Positions 9,792 through 22,147 are shown, counted from the stretch's first letter. The stretch: 64,000 bases of DNA from Phlegmacium glaucopus (GCA_015039465.1 MU130625.1:89593-153592), one strand, 5' to 3'. Notes: a model not told the origin generated them from the sequence alone. Made by a program: numbers and translations.

Positions 9792-12533
9792 ATGACAAAG
9801 AATCCTATTTATTATTTCTATAAGAGTGTTGAACATTGTGACGATGGCAGCATTGGAGCACTTGGCGACAAGCATTTTAAATGTTATCATGGCAATGGGA
9901 AGATTTCCACATTAAAAAAATCAGGAAAGTCAAACCTTACATGTAAGTCGTCGATCTGGTCTTTTCTTTCCTATGCTAATTTCATTCTCTCAGCTATGGT
10001 TACCAATTTAAAGTCATGTTCACCCAATATGTACCAGCTCTTCACTGTGCTGAAAGGATGCCCAGCAGATCATGCTATTACTCAGGAAGAAATTGAGCTT
10101 GCTTCGGGTAAGAAGGTCCTTGATGCAGGAAAGGCAAAGGAGTACTTCCACAATCTTGAGCTTTCTCAAGAGAATATCCAGGCTGCATTCAACAGACAGG
10201 CCACAAACACAGCTGTAAGGAATTATATTCTTATATTTTTCACAGTTACTGATACTGGATCAAGATAAATTTGAACAGATTTTGGTGGAATGGATTGTTG
10301 CTTGTGACCAACCATTCGAGGAGGTTGATAGACCTGAGTTTTGAGAACTTATTTCCTATGCTCATCACCCTGCTCCTAACCTCAAAATTCCACATTGTGA
10401 TGCTATTAGGTGCCAAATCATGAAGATGGGTGAAGATACAGTAGAATCTACCAAGGAGATGTTTGCGGTATGAACACCTTACTTTCTATTAACAAATATT
10501 TATTATTATTTAATCTATAAACTGAAGTCAAGGGCAAGATCAGCCTATCTCTCAACGCATGGACTTCAAGCAATAATTATGCTTTTTTGGCTATTGTTGC
10601 GCATTACATGAACAGGAATGAGGTTTTAGGTGAATATTTCATCTGTTCCTTGTTGTATGTATGGAGGTTTACATATATTGTTTGAAGAAGAATTGTTGAT
10701 TGATTTTTGAGAGCTTGTGGGTGAGCATTCTGGTAAAAACATGGCTGAAGCAGTATGGGAGACCTTGAAGCAATATGGGATTGAGGGGAAAGTGAGCAAA
10801 TTTTGACTTAATATTCTTGAGCCTAGGATACTAGTTTCTTCACAGATATTTGCATTCATGCTTGATAATGCCTCTAATAATGACGCAATGGTTGAGGGAA
10901 TTCAATCACAAGCAGCCAAGGAAGGTATTGATTTTGATGCAGCTTGCGCACATCTCTGATGCATGCCACACACTATTCATCTTGCTGCTATTAAGGTTTT
11001 TAGTTTTTAATTGCTAGGTTGTATTAACCCTTACCCAAAATTTAGTTACTTGAAGCAATTGGTGCTATTTCCAAGACAGAAGCTTGAAAGGCAGCCTCTC
11101 AAAGCAGCAATTACCAAGATTCAATAACAGCACCACTCAGTTGTGCTCATGATGATGATGCAACAATACAGGAGGATACAGACAACCAGGACATGCCCAG
11201 TTTATTACTTGACACATCAGGCAACATCCTACCAGCTGTTGAAAAGGTTTTCTGTTTATTTCCAGTATTGAATTATATATTGACATTCTCTCTTAGCTTC
11301 AAAAAATCATATGTGCTACTCAGCACAAACAAGTCTGGTTCAAGCAAGTTGAAGATTCCTCTCATGGCAAGAATAGTGATGAGTGAAAACAGGCTTTGAT
11401 GCTGATCCTTGATGTCAAGACTTGTTGGTCATATCAACACATCAGATGATGCATATGTCTTCTCTTTCTTCATGTGCATACAATGGCTGATGGAGTATTT
11501 GCTTTAGGACAACCCTTGGATTTTTCAAAAGAAATTGATGATTTCATTGGACGCAATCATGATCTTTGTGCCCTGGAACTTGAGACAGCTGATTGGGAAG
11601 CAATATCACAGGTTGCCAACTGGCTAAAAGCATTCTGTTCAGCAACTACTGAAATGTCAAAGACAAAGGAGCCTATGCTGTCAATAGTACATGCCATCTT
11701 TTGGGGCCTCCAGGACCACATCCGCTCAATCTTGATAGAACTCCCCAACTCTGCACCAGTCCAGTTAAGGAATGGCTTGCTTGAGGCACACAAAAAACTC
11801 AGCGAATATTACTATCAGTCAGATGAATCTCCATTCTATACATGGTCCGTGAGTAAGTTTTCTTGCATATCTTATTAAATCTAGTTTGATTAAATTAAAT
11901 TTCCTTTATTTTCCAGTCCTTGACCCCCATATCATGTATGAGGGGCTCAGAAGTGACTGTGAATCAGACTGGTCACTTGTTGCTGATCTAAATAGTGCAA
12001 AGGATAAATTGAAGACTTTCTATCACACAAACTATGCCAACCGTTCTCGTCCTCCAACCTTGCAGTCATCCCAATCAACATCATCTATTTCTTCCTGGAA
12101 TGGTGGCTCCTGTGGCTCTCCTGATAAAGTCAATTTCACCTCACACTACCAAAAGAAGGACTATGTAGTTATTGATGAACTAGACAAGTACTTCAAGTTA
12201 CCACAGGAGGATTATGATTCCTGAAAACCCCTCCAGTGGTGGCTTGGGAGGCGCTCACAGTTCCATAATTTATACCACCTTGTTTGTGATGTTTTCTCGA
12301 TTCCTGGTGAGTGTTGTTTTCATGAAATTGAGTTTCATTAAGCTCACACATTACCTTTATCTTATATCCTAGGCTCTGCTGTTGCAGTTGACTGTATATT
12401 TTCCGGAGGGCATGATACTATTTCTTCACGGCAGGCTAGTTTGGTACCTGACATCATCAGGGTGTTGATGTTGGTCAAACATCGTCTCAGGCTTGTGCAT
12501 CTGGCTGTGGAGAAGAAGGACCAACACCATTAG
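9792..12533 (+). pseudogene. Degenerate hAT-family transposase
   Basis: Broken frames read, in order: a BED-finger-like N-terminus (FKCYHGNGKISTL); FEEVDRPEF..LISYAHHPAPNLKIPHCDAIR; NAWTSSNNYAFLAIVAHY (a catalytic-domain stretch); MPHTIHLAAIK; DFIGRNHDLCALELETADWEAI; and the hallmark hAT dimerisation region LQWWLGRRSQF followed by IPGSAVAVDCIFSGGHDTIS. This order matches mushroom hAT transposases of about 700-800 residues. It carries at least four in-frame TGA codons, most where Arg is expected, plus short introns or frameshifts, so it is dead. It could be the source of the transposase used by X-type elements, but no X ends bracket it. Confidence 0.85.
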
Positions 12534-12539
12534 TGTTCA

Positions 12540-13212
12540 GTAGATGATTTCTTGCTAAATAAATGATTTATTCTGTTTTACACTACAGTTGAAGCTTTTA
12601 TAATGCATAATGTCATGATGCATAAATCTAGTAATGCATAGGTCTGGCATTGGAACCACCATGGGACGCAGGGAAATAGGGTGCATAATGCATAACTGTT
12701 AAGTTTGAAACAAAGGGGATACAATGGAATGAATCCAGAATGGAACTAGAACAGTAACAGAAAGGACATTAGCCTCAGTGTATGTGCTGTGCTGCCCAAC
12801 TCCTAAGTTGTCCAGATTTCAGGTCTGGAAAGGAACAGAATAAGACGGAAGCCTCAATGACTTAGAGGATGAACCAGAGGAGGGTACTAAATTGATATTC
12901 AAAACTAAGGACAAACATACAAGTCTGAAGTACTTAAATAATAGAAGGAATAGCAACTGAAACAAGGAAGATAAATATAAAGTGCTGTGCTCTGCTCCCG
13001 GAAAGGTCTTGCATTCTATGGTGAATAATCTTATGCTGGTGTGCTGACTGATAGTAGGAAAGTGATGACAAAGGAATAGTTGTTATGATGATGATGATGG
13101 AAATGGGTTTGGGGTGACATTGGAAGAGCCGGAAAGACACAGAAAGGTCTCAGAGTTGAATGTGTGTTGAGTGGTACAGAGGTAAAGGGAAAGGACTGTA
13201 CAGAGTACAGAC
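12540..13212. other. Non-coding flank of the Copia element
   Basis: Contains several ATGCATAATGCATA motifs at 12600-12700 and a GATGATGAT run near 13090. No gene, TE end or tandem array recognised. Confidence 0.5.
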
Positions 13213-13546
13213 TGTTAAACGAGTAGTTTATCTTATCTCTATAGATTAGATTACATTATATACTCATAGTGTAGATGTCCGTACTACCAGACCAACATGT
13301 GATAGCCATCACACATGTGCGATCCTTATCACGCACATGCTACCCCAGGTAGCTTCTAGGGGCTGTGCCAATAGTGCACACAGACCATCTACAATAGTAT
13401 ATAAGCAGTAGATACACCACTAATATACTTCACTTGGATATACATCTAAGTACCTAGTTAGTAGCACACTCTACCTACCAAAGGTAAGCTAGTAAGATGA
13501 CCACAACCAGCTCTGCGCTTGTTAGCAACTAGTTTGCTGCGCAACA
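13213..13546 (+). repeat. Copia 5' LTR (334 bp)
   Basis: Begins TGTTAAACGAGTAG and ends GCTGCGCAACA. It matches 36671-37004 over its whole length with a small number of mostly transition differences. A TATA-like AGTATATAAGCAG lies near 13396. Confidence 0.92.
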
Positions 13547-13559
13547 GGTTATGAGCCCC
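13547..13559 (+). promoter_or_regulatory. Copia primer-binding site, half initiator tRNA-Met type
   Basis: Immediately after the LTR is GGTTATGAGCCCC, complementary to the anticodon stem-loop of eukaryotic initiator tRNA-Met (GGGCTCATAACC), not to a tRNA 3' end. Drosophila copia and yeast Ty5 are known to prime from such an internally cut tRNA. Confidence 0.7.
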
Positions 13560-13773
13560 GATAGCAGTGGTAACACTTAGCAGCGACCATGGTTGTCTTA
13601 CAGAAAAGCTTAAACCTATGCTGTTTGCTTTCACAAGCATAAGCACCAGGTCAGCTGCTGTACCCTCTGGACACTGTCGCTGACGGCGATAAGACCAACC
13701 TGATCATCGTCGTTTGCTTTTATTAGCAACCAAGACTGATGAGGTGTTTCTTTAGAAACCAAACCTCAACATC

Positions 13774-15959
13774 ATGTCTGGACAAATTGACCACCTTGTT
13801 TCTCTCCTCGATGGAAACAACTACCCCAAATGGGCTGAGCAGATGACAAACTATCTGCACTCCCAAGGGCTCTGGGTTTATACCTCGAGCACCATCCTTA
13901 TGCCCAAAATTGCAGACATGGCGAGCACTGCTGAAAAAGAAGCACACGCCATTGCCCTGAAAGAATGGAACATAAAGGACCAACAAGTGTTGGGGATAAT
14001 TCATCTCCGAATCACTGACAGCTGCTGAGTTCACATCAAGAGCTCAAACTTTAGCAGCACTGCTTGGAAGGTGTTAAATACTGCCTACTCCAAGGTTGGT
14101 CCTTTGGTCATACACACTGATTTCAAGCGGGCTGTTGGCTTTTGTCTCTCTGGCAATAATCCTGCCAAAGAGATTGACCAACTGATTGATCTCCTTGAAT
14201 GCCTCAAAGTGAACAAGGCAGATCTCTCAGAACCCATATGAGCATTGATAGTTATCAATGCTATTCCCAACAAATGGGATGCTGCCGCATCTCATGTGCT
14301 CCTCAGCACTCCCTTTGACTTGCTGACAGTACAAGCGGTCAGGAATACTGTGGTGAGCGAGTTCAAAAGGGCTACCAAGCCTACCTCATCTGCTGCTGAA
14401 GCCAACAAGCTTTCAACTGTTAAGCAAAAGGGTAAGTCTCCTGCTTTTGAACAGCAACAGCAATCACCTGCTAAGCCATTACAAAAAGCACCACAGGAGA
14501 CTGACAAACCCAGGAAAAGCACAAACATGCTGGGAAAAAGGTCAAAGCAGCACGTGAGCGCTACCAAGCCCACAGCCATGGCTTCAATGTCCCTTTCCAA
14601 AAGAATAGAAGTGGTAGATGAGCGACCAACAGTTGCTCTCCAACCCTCTAGGGCTGGACCATCATCATCTTCAGTGGTGTCCTTCGGCTCACAAGGCATC
14701 ACTTATGTGAGTAAGCCTAAGATAGCCGGAATGGCCTTTACAGGCCTACCAATTGACCTGGATGCCTGTCACTTCCCAGTGATTGGTGAGACCCATGTGC
14801 TAGCCAATAGGATTGGGGTGACTAAAAATCCCCTGAACCTAAAAGCGCTGGAGTCTCTCCACAAACACTCAGAGTATGTGGTGGCATCCACAGCTTATCG
14901 CAACACCTTAAAGGCGGAAGTCGATGCTAAAGCAGCATCTACTTCAGCACCAGTGAGTGAATTTCCATTCACCACTATAGAGCTTGGTCACTTACCTTTT
15001 GCATATAACCACTTCCAGAAAAACCTCCCTTAGCAACACTTAGAACCGATAGTTGAGGAACACGATGCTTTCAGGGCTAAGGCCAGCATCAATGTTCTCT
15101 TCCCTAAAAGTGGTAAGGGAAAAAGAGGTCCATTTTTTAACATTAAATGGGTGGTTGGAGTTATTCTAAAATGAGATCATTGCAAAGGTACACAGCGCTC
15201 CCAGCGCAAGGCAGTCATCATGAGTGTCCCACTCACTCATCAAGAGACTGTCTCAGAGCCAGATGAATGGCTTGACTAGGGCTCTGAAACTGGTGGGACA
15301 TTCTTAAATACATACCACATTTATTTCTCACTCCACCTTGAAGACAAAATAGCACCTAGGATACACTATCCCAGAGCTGCGAGTATAAATGCTGGGCTCT
15401 TGGATGGAGAATCCGATTATATGCTAGATAGAGAAGTAGCCTTCGTGGCTGGACTCGACGACGGAGGCATGGATCCAAATGATTCAACTGCCTTTGATCA
15501 CTTCGAGCCCAAAAGGCAAGTCCCTGTTTCTACATTACAGAACAGCAACACTTACAATGATTCACAGCACTTACTTCGGTTAGCGTACAAACATTTGTAT
15601 AGTAGCATAGATAAATACAATCTTCATGTTGCTGAATGTGTGAAATGTAAGGGAATGACATCAGGAAACAGCAATTTCATGGGAGACAGTGGAGCTTCAA
15701 TCAGCTTTACACCTCATATGAGTGATTTCACACAATATAGTGAAATAAGCACAGCAACTTCTGTTGCCACTGCTAAGAAGGGTGCTGAACTGACCATCAA
15801 AGGTCAAGGAGCAGTTTTTGTTAATCACAAAGTACCTTCTCATACTGGTGGAACAACCAGTATAACTACTCGCTTATACCCTGTCTACCATGTTCCTGGT
15901 ATAACCTGCAGACTCCTGTCATTGGGAAGTCTGTTACAGCAGGGTTATTCAATGACCGG
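13774..15959 (+). pseudogene. Copia gag and protease (disrupted)
   Basis: Starts MSGQIDHLVSLLDGNNYPKW, the usual N-terminus of Copia gag (LDGxNYxxW). A later part carries the retroviral-type protease motif GDSGASIS near 15678 and the post-protease segment VYHVPGITCRLLSLGSLLQQ. Interrupting stops are TGA at 14026, 14239 and 15171 and TAG at about 15031 and 15278; each could be one C-to-T change from CGA or CAG. The frame is then cut at 15959 by LTR-A2. Confidence 0.85.
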
Positions 15960-16840
15960 TGATGTACCTGCGGTGGGATCAGACCGCAAGTAGTGACGTA
16001 GTTCAGAGGGGTTAATGTAGATTTCCTCGATAGAATTAAAGAGAAGTTTGCAGTATTGAAATACGCAAGACGAGTAGACCGCGAAGATAGCGAAGTTCGC
16101 GAACGATAACGCAGTACGCGAAATAGCTTAAAGGATGAGACTATTGACTTAGAACGTTGCTGCAAAGTTTATGGGATCAAAACTCTGGCCGTCTCCTGTT
16201 CACCTTGCCTCCTACTTGCTACAGGTACTTAATACAAGAGTAACAAGCTAGCCAGGTGCGGATATGCGAAACAGTAATGTAAAAATTGAGCTAATGCGAA
16301 GTCACATGAGCCCAGTAGTTTGGTAACAAAGAAATAGGAGATAGAATAATAATAGAAGTGATGAGTAAGGAGGTCAGTTGAATGACCTCCTGTTTCGAAG
16401 GAGGTGATAAAATAATAATATATATAGAAAGTTAAAAGAAAGTAAGTTGAAAACACAACACGGACCATGATCAAACCAGTGAAAGGGATGTGTATGCGAG
16501 CCGTGAAAGACCGCAAGATTAAAGATAAGCTGTGCGAAGGTGTGGTTGTGAAGGAAAGAAATGACTAAGTCCAGTATTGATAGAGAGAGTTGAAGATATG
16601 TTGAAGTATGAAATGCGAAGAGGAATGAGGGTGCGTTTGATAGTCACAAAGGTCGTAGAAGTGATGTGCGAAGGTTATGCGAGGATTATAGTATGTTGTG
16701 CGAGATGCGAAGGATGTGCGAGAATTGCGAATGAGAGTGCAAGTGAAGTTGGTACCTGCGAGGCATCCGCGTATACTGCGAAGTTGTTAAATCACAAAAA
16801 TAACCAGTTTACGAACCTAGAGGCTATATGGATCCTATCA
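15960..16840 (+). mobile_element. Solo LTR, family LTR-A, copy 2 (881 bp)
   Basis: Same ends as copy 1 (TGATGTACCTGCGG..GATCCTATCA), with perfect TSD CCGG at 15956-15959 and 16841-16844. Excising it with one TSD copy rejoins the Copia frame in phase (GYSMTG to TKHNICFW). It is younger than the host element. Confidence 0.92.
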
Positions 16841-18593
16841 CCGGGACTAAGCATAATATCTGCTTTTGGAAAGCACCTGGCGACAAAACACCTATTATGG
16901 TGCTGTACCCACATTTGCCTGGCCAAACCATCTATTGGTTACATTGCCGCGTTGCATCTGCTAACAATATTATGGCCAAGTCCATCATTAACTCAATGGA
17001 CTATGACATTCTTCACAAATGTTTTGGACATGCATCCAAAGACGTCTTGAAACAATTGTCAAACAATACCATTAATGCCCCTAAAGGCATAGTCTTTCCT
17101 AAGACGTCCGATATCTGTAAAGAATGTGCTGAGGGAAAAATGCCTTCCAAGTCTTACCCTTTATCAGAGACTCAATCTCAGAAACCCTTTGAGAAAGTTC
17201 ACACCAACCTCAAGAGTTTCCCTGTGGCTTCATACCACAAATACAAGTATTTTGTCACTTTCTATGACAATTATACCTCCTATGGTTGGCTTATGCTCTT
17301 ATGAGCAAAATCAGACACCATTACTGCGATTAAGCGATTCATTGCTATGGTAAAGACCCAATTTGGCATCACCATAAAATTGTTTATGTCAGATGCAGGG
17401 GGAGAGTATAAGTCTATTGCTATACTTGATGAGCTCAAGGACCTTGGGATAAAAATGTTTCAGAGTGTACCCAACACTGCAGCAAAATGGCCACGCTGAA
17501 CATTTTAATAGGACAATAATGGATAAAGCACAGGCTATGTGTCTTGACGCATGTTTACCACAATCATGGTGGGAGTTCAGCGTATTACACACTATCCACC
17601 TCTACAATTGTACTCCTATGGCACGCCTTAAATGGCGTACACCCTTTGAGACATTGTGTGGAAACAAGCCTGATGTTTCATTGTTTCGAGTCCTTGGTTG
17701 TGGTGCATATGTTTTCATACCTTCTGAGAGGCATGTTAACAAGCTATCTCCTAAATCAGAATATATGACCTATATTGGTTTCTCAGAAGAGACCAAGGGC
17801 TATCTGTTTATGAGAGATAGTAATACTATTTTCACAGTGACAACTGCTCTATTTGATGAAAAAATATTTCCATGCTGCCCAGACAGTCAGAAACATCTGG
17901 CAAATGATCCCCTTGAGAGACCAGAAGTCGTTGGAGCAGTGCGATTGGACGAGGGACATAAACCGATAGTTGTGTGGTAAAGGATGATTCTTTTCTCGTC
18001 ATGTCTTCCTTCCGCTTTGGGTTCTCCGGCTCTCGCCCGGCTGAGCCCGTAATCTACATCTAACTACTTTGTAATCTAGTTGTTTATCTGTAATCTACTT
18101 GTAATCTACTTGTAATCTACTTGTAATCCGTTGAGTACCCTGCCAGGTTGCACTGCCACATCATCTCTAGTGATGATGACGACAACCATGAGTCTAACAT
18201 TCCTCATGAAGACGAAGATCAGGACAATGACTTTTATGTCCCTGATTTTCAACCCTCTAAACCTTCTAAACCAGCAGAGTCTGATGACTCTGATGATGAC
18301 GATGGCAGGCTTGGACTTGAGCTAGAGAAGCTAAAAAGCCCTTGCCCACCAATAGTACCTCTACCTCCTCAGACACCTCCATCTGGCTCTGGTAGTCTAC
18401 CACAGACTCCAAGCAGTAGGAGACCTCCTCCTGTTCCTTCTAGAACTCCAGGAGAAGGTACGAGTCATCGTGGACCAGCACCTTTGGTGCCCCCAACTTC
18501 ACCGTCATCTGGTTTGACGCCACAACAGGAAATTGCGCCTAGGCACAGTGGTCGTCATAGACAGCCAGCCACAAGGCCTGACAATGCCTACAG
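16841..18593 (+). pseudogene. Copia integrase and linker (disrupted)
   Basis: Integrase features in order: pre-integrase zinc finger part (HKCFGHAS..CKECAEGK), the catalytic core (HTNLKSF, FMSDAGGEY, NGHAEHFNR), and the C-terminal stretch ending LFDEKIF. The first catalytic position is Asn (HTNL) where Copia integrases have Asp (HTDL), a G-to-A change. A TGA at 17302 sits where Arg is expected, and a one-base frameshift lies near 17470 just before NGHAEH. 17980-18140 is out of frame and holds TGTAATCTACT repeats. Afterwards comes an acidic/proline-rich linker (SSDDDDN..SDDDDG) before the X-mini insertion. Confidence 0.85.
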
Positions 18594-18955
18594 GAGGTCT
18601 TTGCTGTGATCCACCAGATCTGATCAGATCTGAGCAGATTTGGCAGGCATTCTGAGCGGATCTGCTCAGATGGTCAGATCTGAGCAGAATGGAAACTATA
18701 TACCTCCCTAACCTTAATAAAACCCTAACCAAACCTTAACCCAAACCTTACCCAAACCTTAACCAAACCTTAACCAAACCTTAACCAAACCTTAACAAAA
18801 GTAGCTGGTAGGTCTCTATTTTCTCAGATCCACTTGGATCCACTCAGAATCCAAGCAGAATCTGAGCAGAATCTGAGCAGAACTGAGCAGAACTGGTCAG
18901 ATATAACAATTCTGATCAGATCTGATCAGATCTGGTGGGGGACAGAAAAGTACTG
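18594..18955 (-). mobile_element. Mini-X MITE (362 bp) with 8-bp TSD
   Basis: Left end GAGGTCTTTGCTGTGATCC, right end GGGGGACAGAAAAGTACTG, so it is X in reverse orientation reduced to its ends. Perfect TSD GCCTACAG at 18586-18593 and 18956-18963. Interior: TCTGATCAGA and TCTGAGCAGA arrays around a (CCTTAACCAAA)n array at about 18709-18795. This copy, with X2, X3 and Y, fixes the terminal sequences and the 8-bp TSD. Confidence 0.92.
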
Positions 18956-19373
18956 GCCTACAGGGATTGCACCCCCTTACAAACTGAATGTCTGCCTAGT
19001 TGATATTGGCAAGATTTAGTGAACAATCCTGATTCACAAGGCCCATCTGCCTCTCATAGCTACGCTAGTAAAGACATGCTGGACCGTCTATCCCAGGAAG
19101 GGGGAGTAGATTTCATAAATTTACTGCTTGCCAAAGCAGTCTCACCAAGTGAAAGCTCACTTCAAAAGCCAGTACAAGATTGGCAATACTCAGACATCTT
19201 GTGTATGAATTCACAGGATAAAGAGGAATGGAAGCATGCATGTATCGAAGAACTAGAGTCCCTTCAAGAATGCAATGTCTTTGAACTCGTCAACCTACCC
19301 AAGGGTTGTAAAATAATTAGGAACCGTTGGGTCTTCAACATCAAAACTGATGGTCATAAGAAGGCTCAACTGG
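18956..19373 (+). pseudogene. Copia reverse transcriptase, N-terminal part
   Basis: Contains KEEWKHACIEELESLQECNVFELV and the standard Copia RT opening NRWVFNIKTDGHKKAQL, which breaks off exactly at the Gypsy-1 5' LTR. Its continuation (LVAKGFSQVEGIDF) is found on the minus strand at about 31520-31480. Confidence 0.88.
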
Positions 19374-19507
19374 TGGATTAGGGAGATAGGCACCATCAGA
19401 TAATGTACACATGATACATAGATTAGATAAGCAAGGGCAGTACAGAGCACCCAGTAGCTACAAACAAGACAGCTCTTCCATCGCTAAAGCAACCGTGCCC
19501 TCCTCCA
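19374..19507 (+). repeat. Gypsy-1 5' LTR (134 bp)
   Basis: TGGATTAGGGAGATAGGC..CCTCCTCCA. The second copy is the reverse complement at 31525-31658. TSD CTGG at 19370-19373 matches CCAG (its complement) at 31521-31524. An LTR of 134 bp is very short for a Ty3/Gypsy element. Confidence 0.88.
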
Positions 19508-19970
19508 TCGTGGTGATGAGAGTGCGTTCCGGCCTTTAACATACCCCACTGCTTACTGTCTTAACCTGCCTACTGCTACTTGCTCATCTGCTTCTACCAA
19601 GCTTCTGCTCTCGTCACACAACCGCTTGCCACTGCTCTAGTCCCTGCCAAACCAACCCTAGGCAACGTGCCTACACCATGCCCTCTTACATATAACCAAG
19701 CTGGCACCAAAAGCTTGGGAATCCCAACCTCGTGACAGAGGCCGTTTTGCTCCTCAAGAAAGGGCAACAACTGTCACTGCCCCAACAACAGCAGCATCAC
19801 CAACCAGCTCCACACTGCCATCTATCCCATCATCCAAAACCTCTTCAATATCATTTTCATGCTCATCATCGCCCCATTACTCATCAGAATCTAGCATAAC
19901 ACCATACACACTCCCACCACCACCACCACCACCACCAGTCCAAACAGCACAAACAGCCAAAACAAGAAGA

Positions 19971-21068
19971 ATGGCTCCAGAAAAAATTCCAGACTTCTCA
20001 GGCACGCGTGAAGATGAAGTACAACCAAGCAATTTCCTCAAAACCTACCCTCAAAAAACCCGAGGCCTCTATACGGGTGACACAGAGTGGATCGAAGGTA
20101 TCTTAGATTACCTAAAATCAGACTCCCCAGCCAAAGAATGGTTCAATGATGCTGGTACACCCAAGACAAAGTGGACAGACTTTAACAAGGGGTTCACAAT
20201 AAAATTTCCAGATATAGAAAGGGTAAAGAAAACACGAGATGACTTGGAGAGAGAGTTGGAAGGGATGAAACTCAAAGTAGAAAGCTTAGGACAGACGGAA
20301 AAAATCGCAGGCGACGATGTATGGACACACATAGCATTTGCAGAAAAGGTACTCGACCTCGCAAAACAGGCCAAAATCAACCAATCCTCAAGTGGCATCT
20401 GGAAGGTCTGCGACAATCTCCCAGATGCCCTAAAGGAGAAGATAACGTCAACGTACAAAGACTGGACATCTTTCTGCGATGCAATCAAATCACTGGACCT
20501 CAGCGTTGTCAGAGATGCCGCCAAAAAACACGCAGCTGAACAGGAAAAGCAATCACAAATAGAAGTGAAGGTAACTGTGAAAATCATGGCAACAATCAGC
20601 GAAAACATGTCTCGCCCTGCTCGGCTCGCACAAGCAACAGTGAATTCACCCACTGCACCACTTCACACCCAAATGACTGGGTTCCGCATAACGCAACCAC
20701 AAACACAGCTACAAAACCCATCCACTCCAGCATCCAACCTGTTCACAAATAGTGGAGGGGGACGTGGCAACCTCTTTGGTACAAATACCACCCCCCATCA
20801 TCGAGTACCAATGTCAGAAAATGAAATAGCCACCATTAGAACTGCAATTGCGAAATACCCCATTCAACCCAACACACCAGAAGGTATCCATGCCTACCAA
20901 GCCCAATTAATCAGATGGAGAACAACAAACAGCGACAATGCAGAAATCACAAAAATCACAGGCTTTCCACTACAACCAGGAGGAGCTCCACCAGGTTCAT
21001 CAGAATGTTTTGGGTGCGGCTATACAGGTCACAATGAAGCCAACTGCACCTCAGACACAAACAGCTGA
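19971..21068 (+). CDS. Gypsy-1 gag with zinc knuckle
   Basis: A 365-codon frame from ATG 19971 (MAPEKIPDFSGTREDEVQ) resembling capsid proteins of mushroom Ty3/Gypsy elements: a capsid-like helical region with WTDFNKGFTIKFP and DLERELEGMKLKVESL, then a CCHC knuckle CFGCGYTGHNEANC near the C-terminus. The frame is also open upstream through a proline-rich stretch (PPPPPPPPVQTAQTAK) back to about 19680 without an ATG, so the real start may differ. The ending TGA at 21066 is probably a mutated CGA, because the next frame continues with ISEKERSFRKICGS up to the LTR-A3 insertion. Confidence 0.75.
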   Translation: MAPEKIPDFSGTREDEVQPSNFLKTYPQKTRGLYTGDTEWIEGILDYLKSDSPAKEWFNDAGTPKTKWTDFNKGFTIKFPDIERVKKTRDDLERELEGMKLKVESLGQTEKIAGDDVWTHIAFAEKVLDLAKQAKINQSSSGIWKVCDNLPDALKEKITSTYKDWTSFCDAIKSLDLSVVRDAAKKHAAEQEKQSQIEVKVTVKIMATISENMSRPARLAQATVNSPTAPLHTQMTGFRITQPQTQLQNPSTPASNLFTNSGGGRGNLFGTNTTPHHRVPMSENEIATIRTAIAKYPIQPNTPEGIHAYQAQLIRWRTTNSDNAEITKITGFPLQPGGAPPGSSECFGCGYTGHNEANCTSDTNS

Positions 21069-21263
21069 ATCTCTGAAAAAGAACGCAGCTTTCGCAAAAT
21101 TTGTGGTTCCATCTTATGTGCTCGTCGAACCTTCCAAACTCAACAAGTCAACTATGTAGCACCCATCAACAATGATATCTGGACCTGGCTAGGTGTACCA
21201 AACCCAATAAATATGCAGCAGGAAAACGAGGAAGGGCCGTCAGCATAGATGACAAGCAGGCGG

Positions 21264-22143
21264 TGATGTACCTGCTGTGGGATCAGACCGCAAGTAGTAA
21301 CATAGTTCGGAGGGGTTAATGTAGTTTTCCTTGTTAGAGTTAAAGAGAAGTCCGCGGTATTGAGATACGCAAGAAGAGTAGACCGCGAAGATAGCGAAGT
21401 TTGCGAATGACAACGCAGTATGTGAAGTAGCTTAAAGAATGAGACTTATTGACTTAGAACGTTGCTGCAAAGTTTATGGGATCAAAACTCTGGCCGTCTC
21501 CTGTTCACCTTGCCTCCTACTTGCTACAGGTACTTAATACAAGAGCAACAAGCTAGCCAGGTGTGGATATGCGAAACAGTAATGTAAAAATTGAGCTAAT
21601 GCGAAGTCACATGGGCCCAGTAGTTTGGTAACAAAGAAATAGGAGATAGAATAATAATAGAAGTGATGAGTAAGGAGGTCAGTTGAATGACCTCCTGTTT
21701 CGAAGGAGATAATAAAATAATAATATATATAGAAAGTTAAAAGAAAGTAAGTTGAAAACAACATGGACCATGATCAAACCAGTGAAAGGGATGTGTATGC
21801 GAGCCGTGAAAGACCGCAAGATTAAAGAGAAGCTGTGCAAAGGTGTGGTTGCGAAGGAAAGAAATGGCTAAGTCCAGTATTGATAGAGAGAGTTGAAGAT
21901 ATGTCGAAGTATGAAGTGTGAAGAGGAATGAGGGTGCGTTGGATAGTCACGAAGGTCATAGAAGTGATGTGCGAAGGTTATGCGAGGATTATAGTATGTT
22001 GTGCGAGATGCGAAGGATGTGCGAGAATTACGAATGATGATGCGAACGAAACTGGTACCCACGAGGTATCCGCGTATACTGCAAAGTTGTTAAAACGCAA
22101 AAATAACCAGTTTACGAACCTAGAGGTTATATGGATCCTATCA
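21264..22143 (+). mobile_element. Solo LTR, family LTR-A, copy 3 (880 bp)
   Basis: Same ends as copies 1 and 2, perfect TSD GCGG at 21260-21263 and 22144-22147, inserted between gag and protease of Gypsy-1. All three copies share orientation. Confidence 0.92.
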
Positions 22144-22147
22144 GCGG

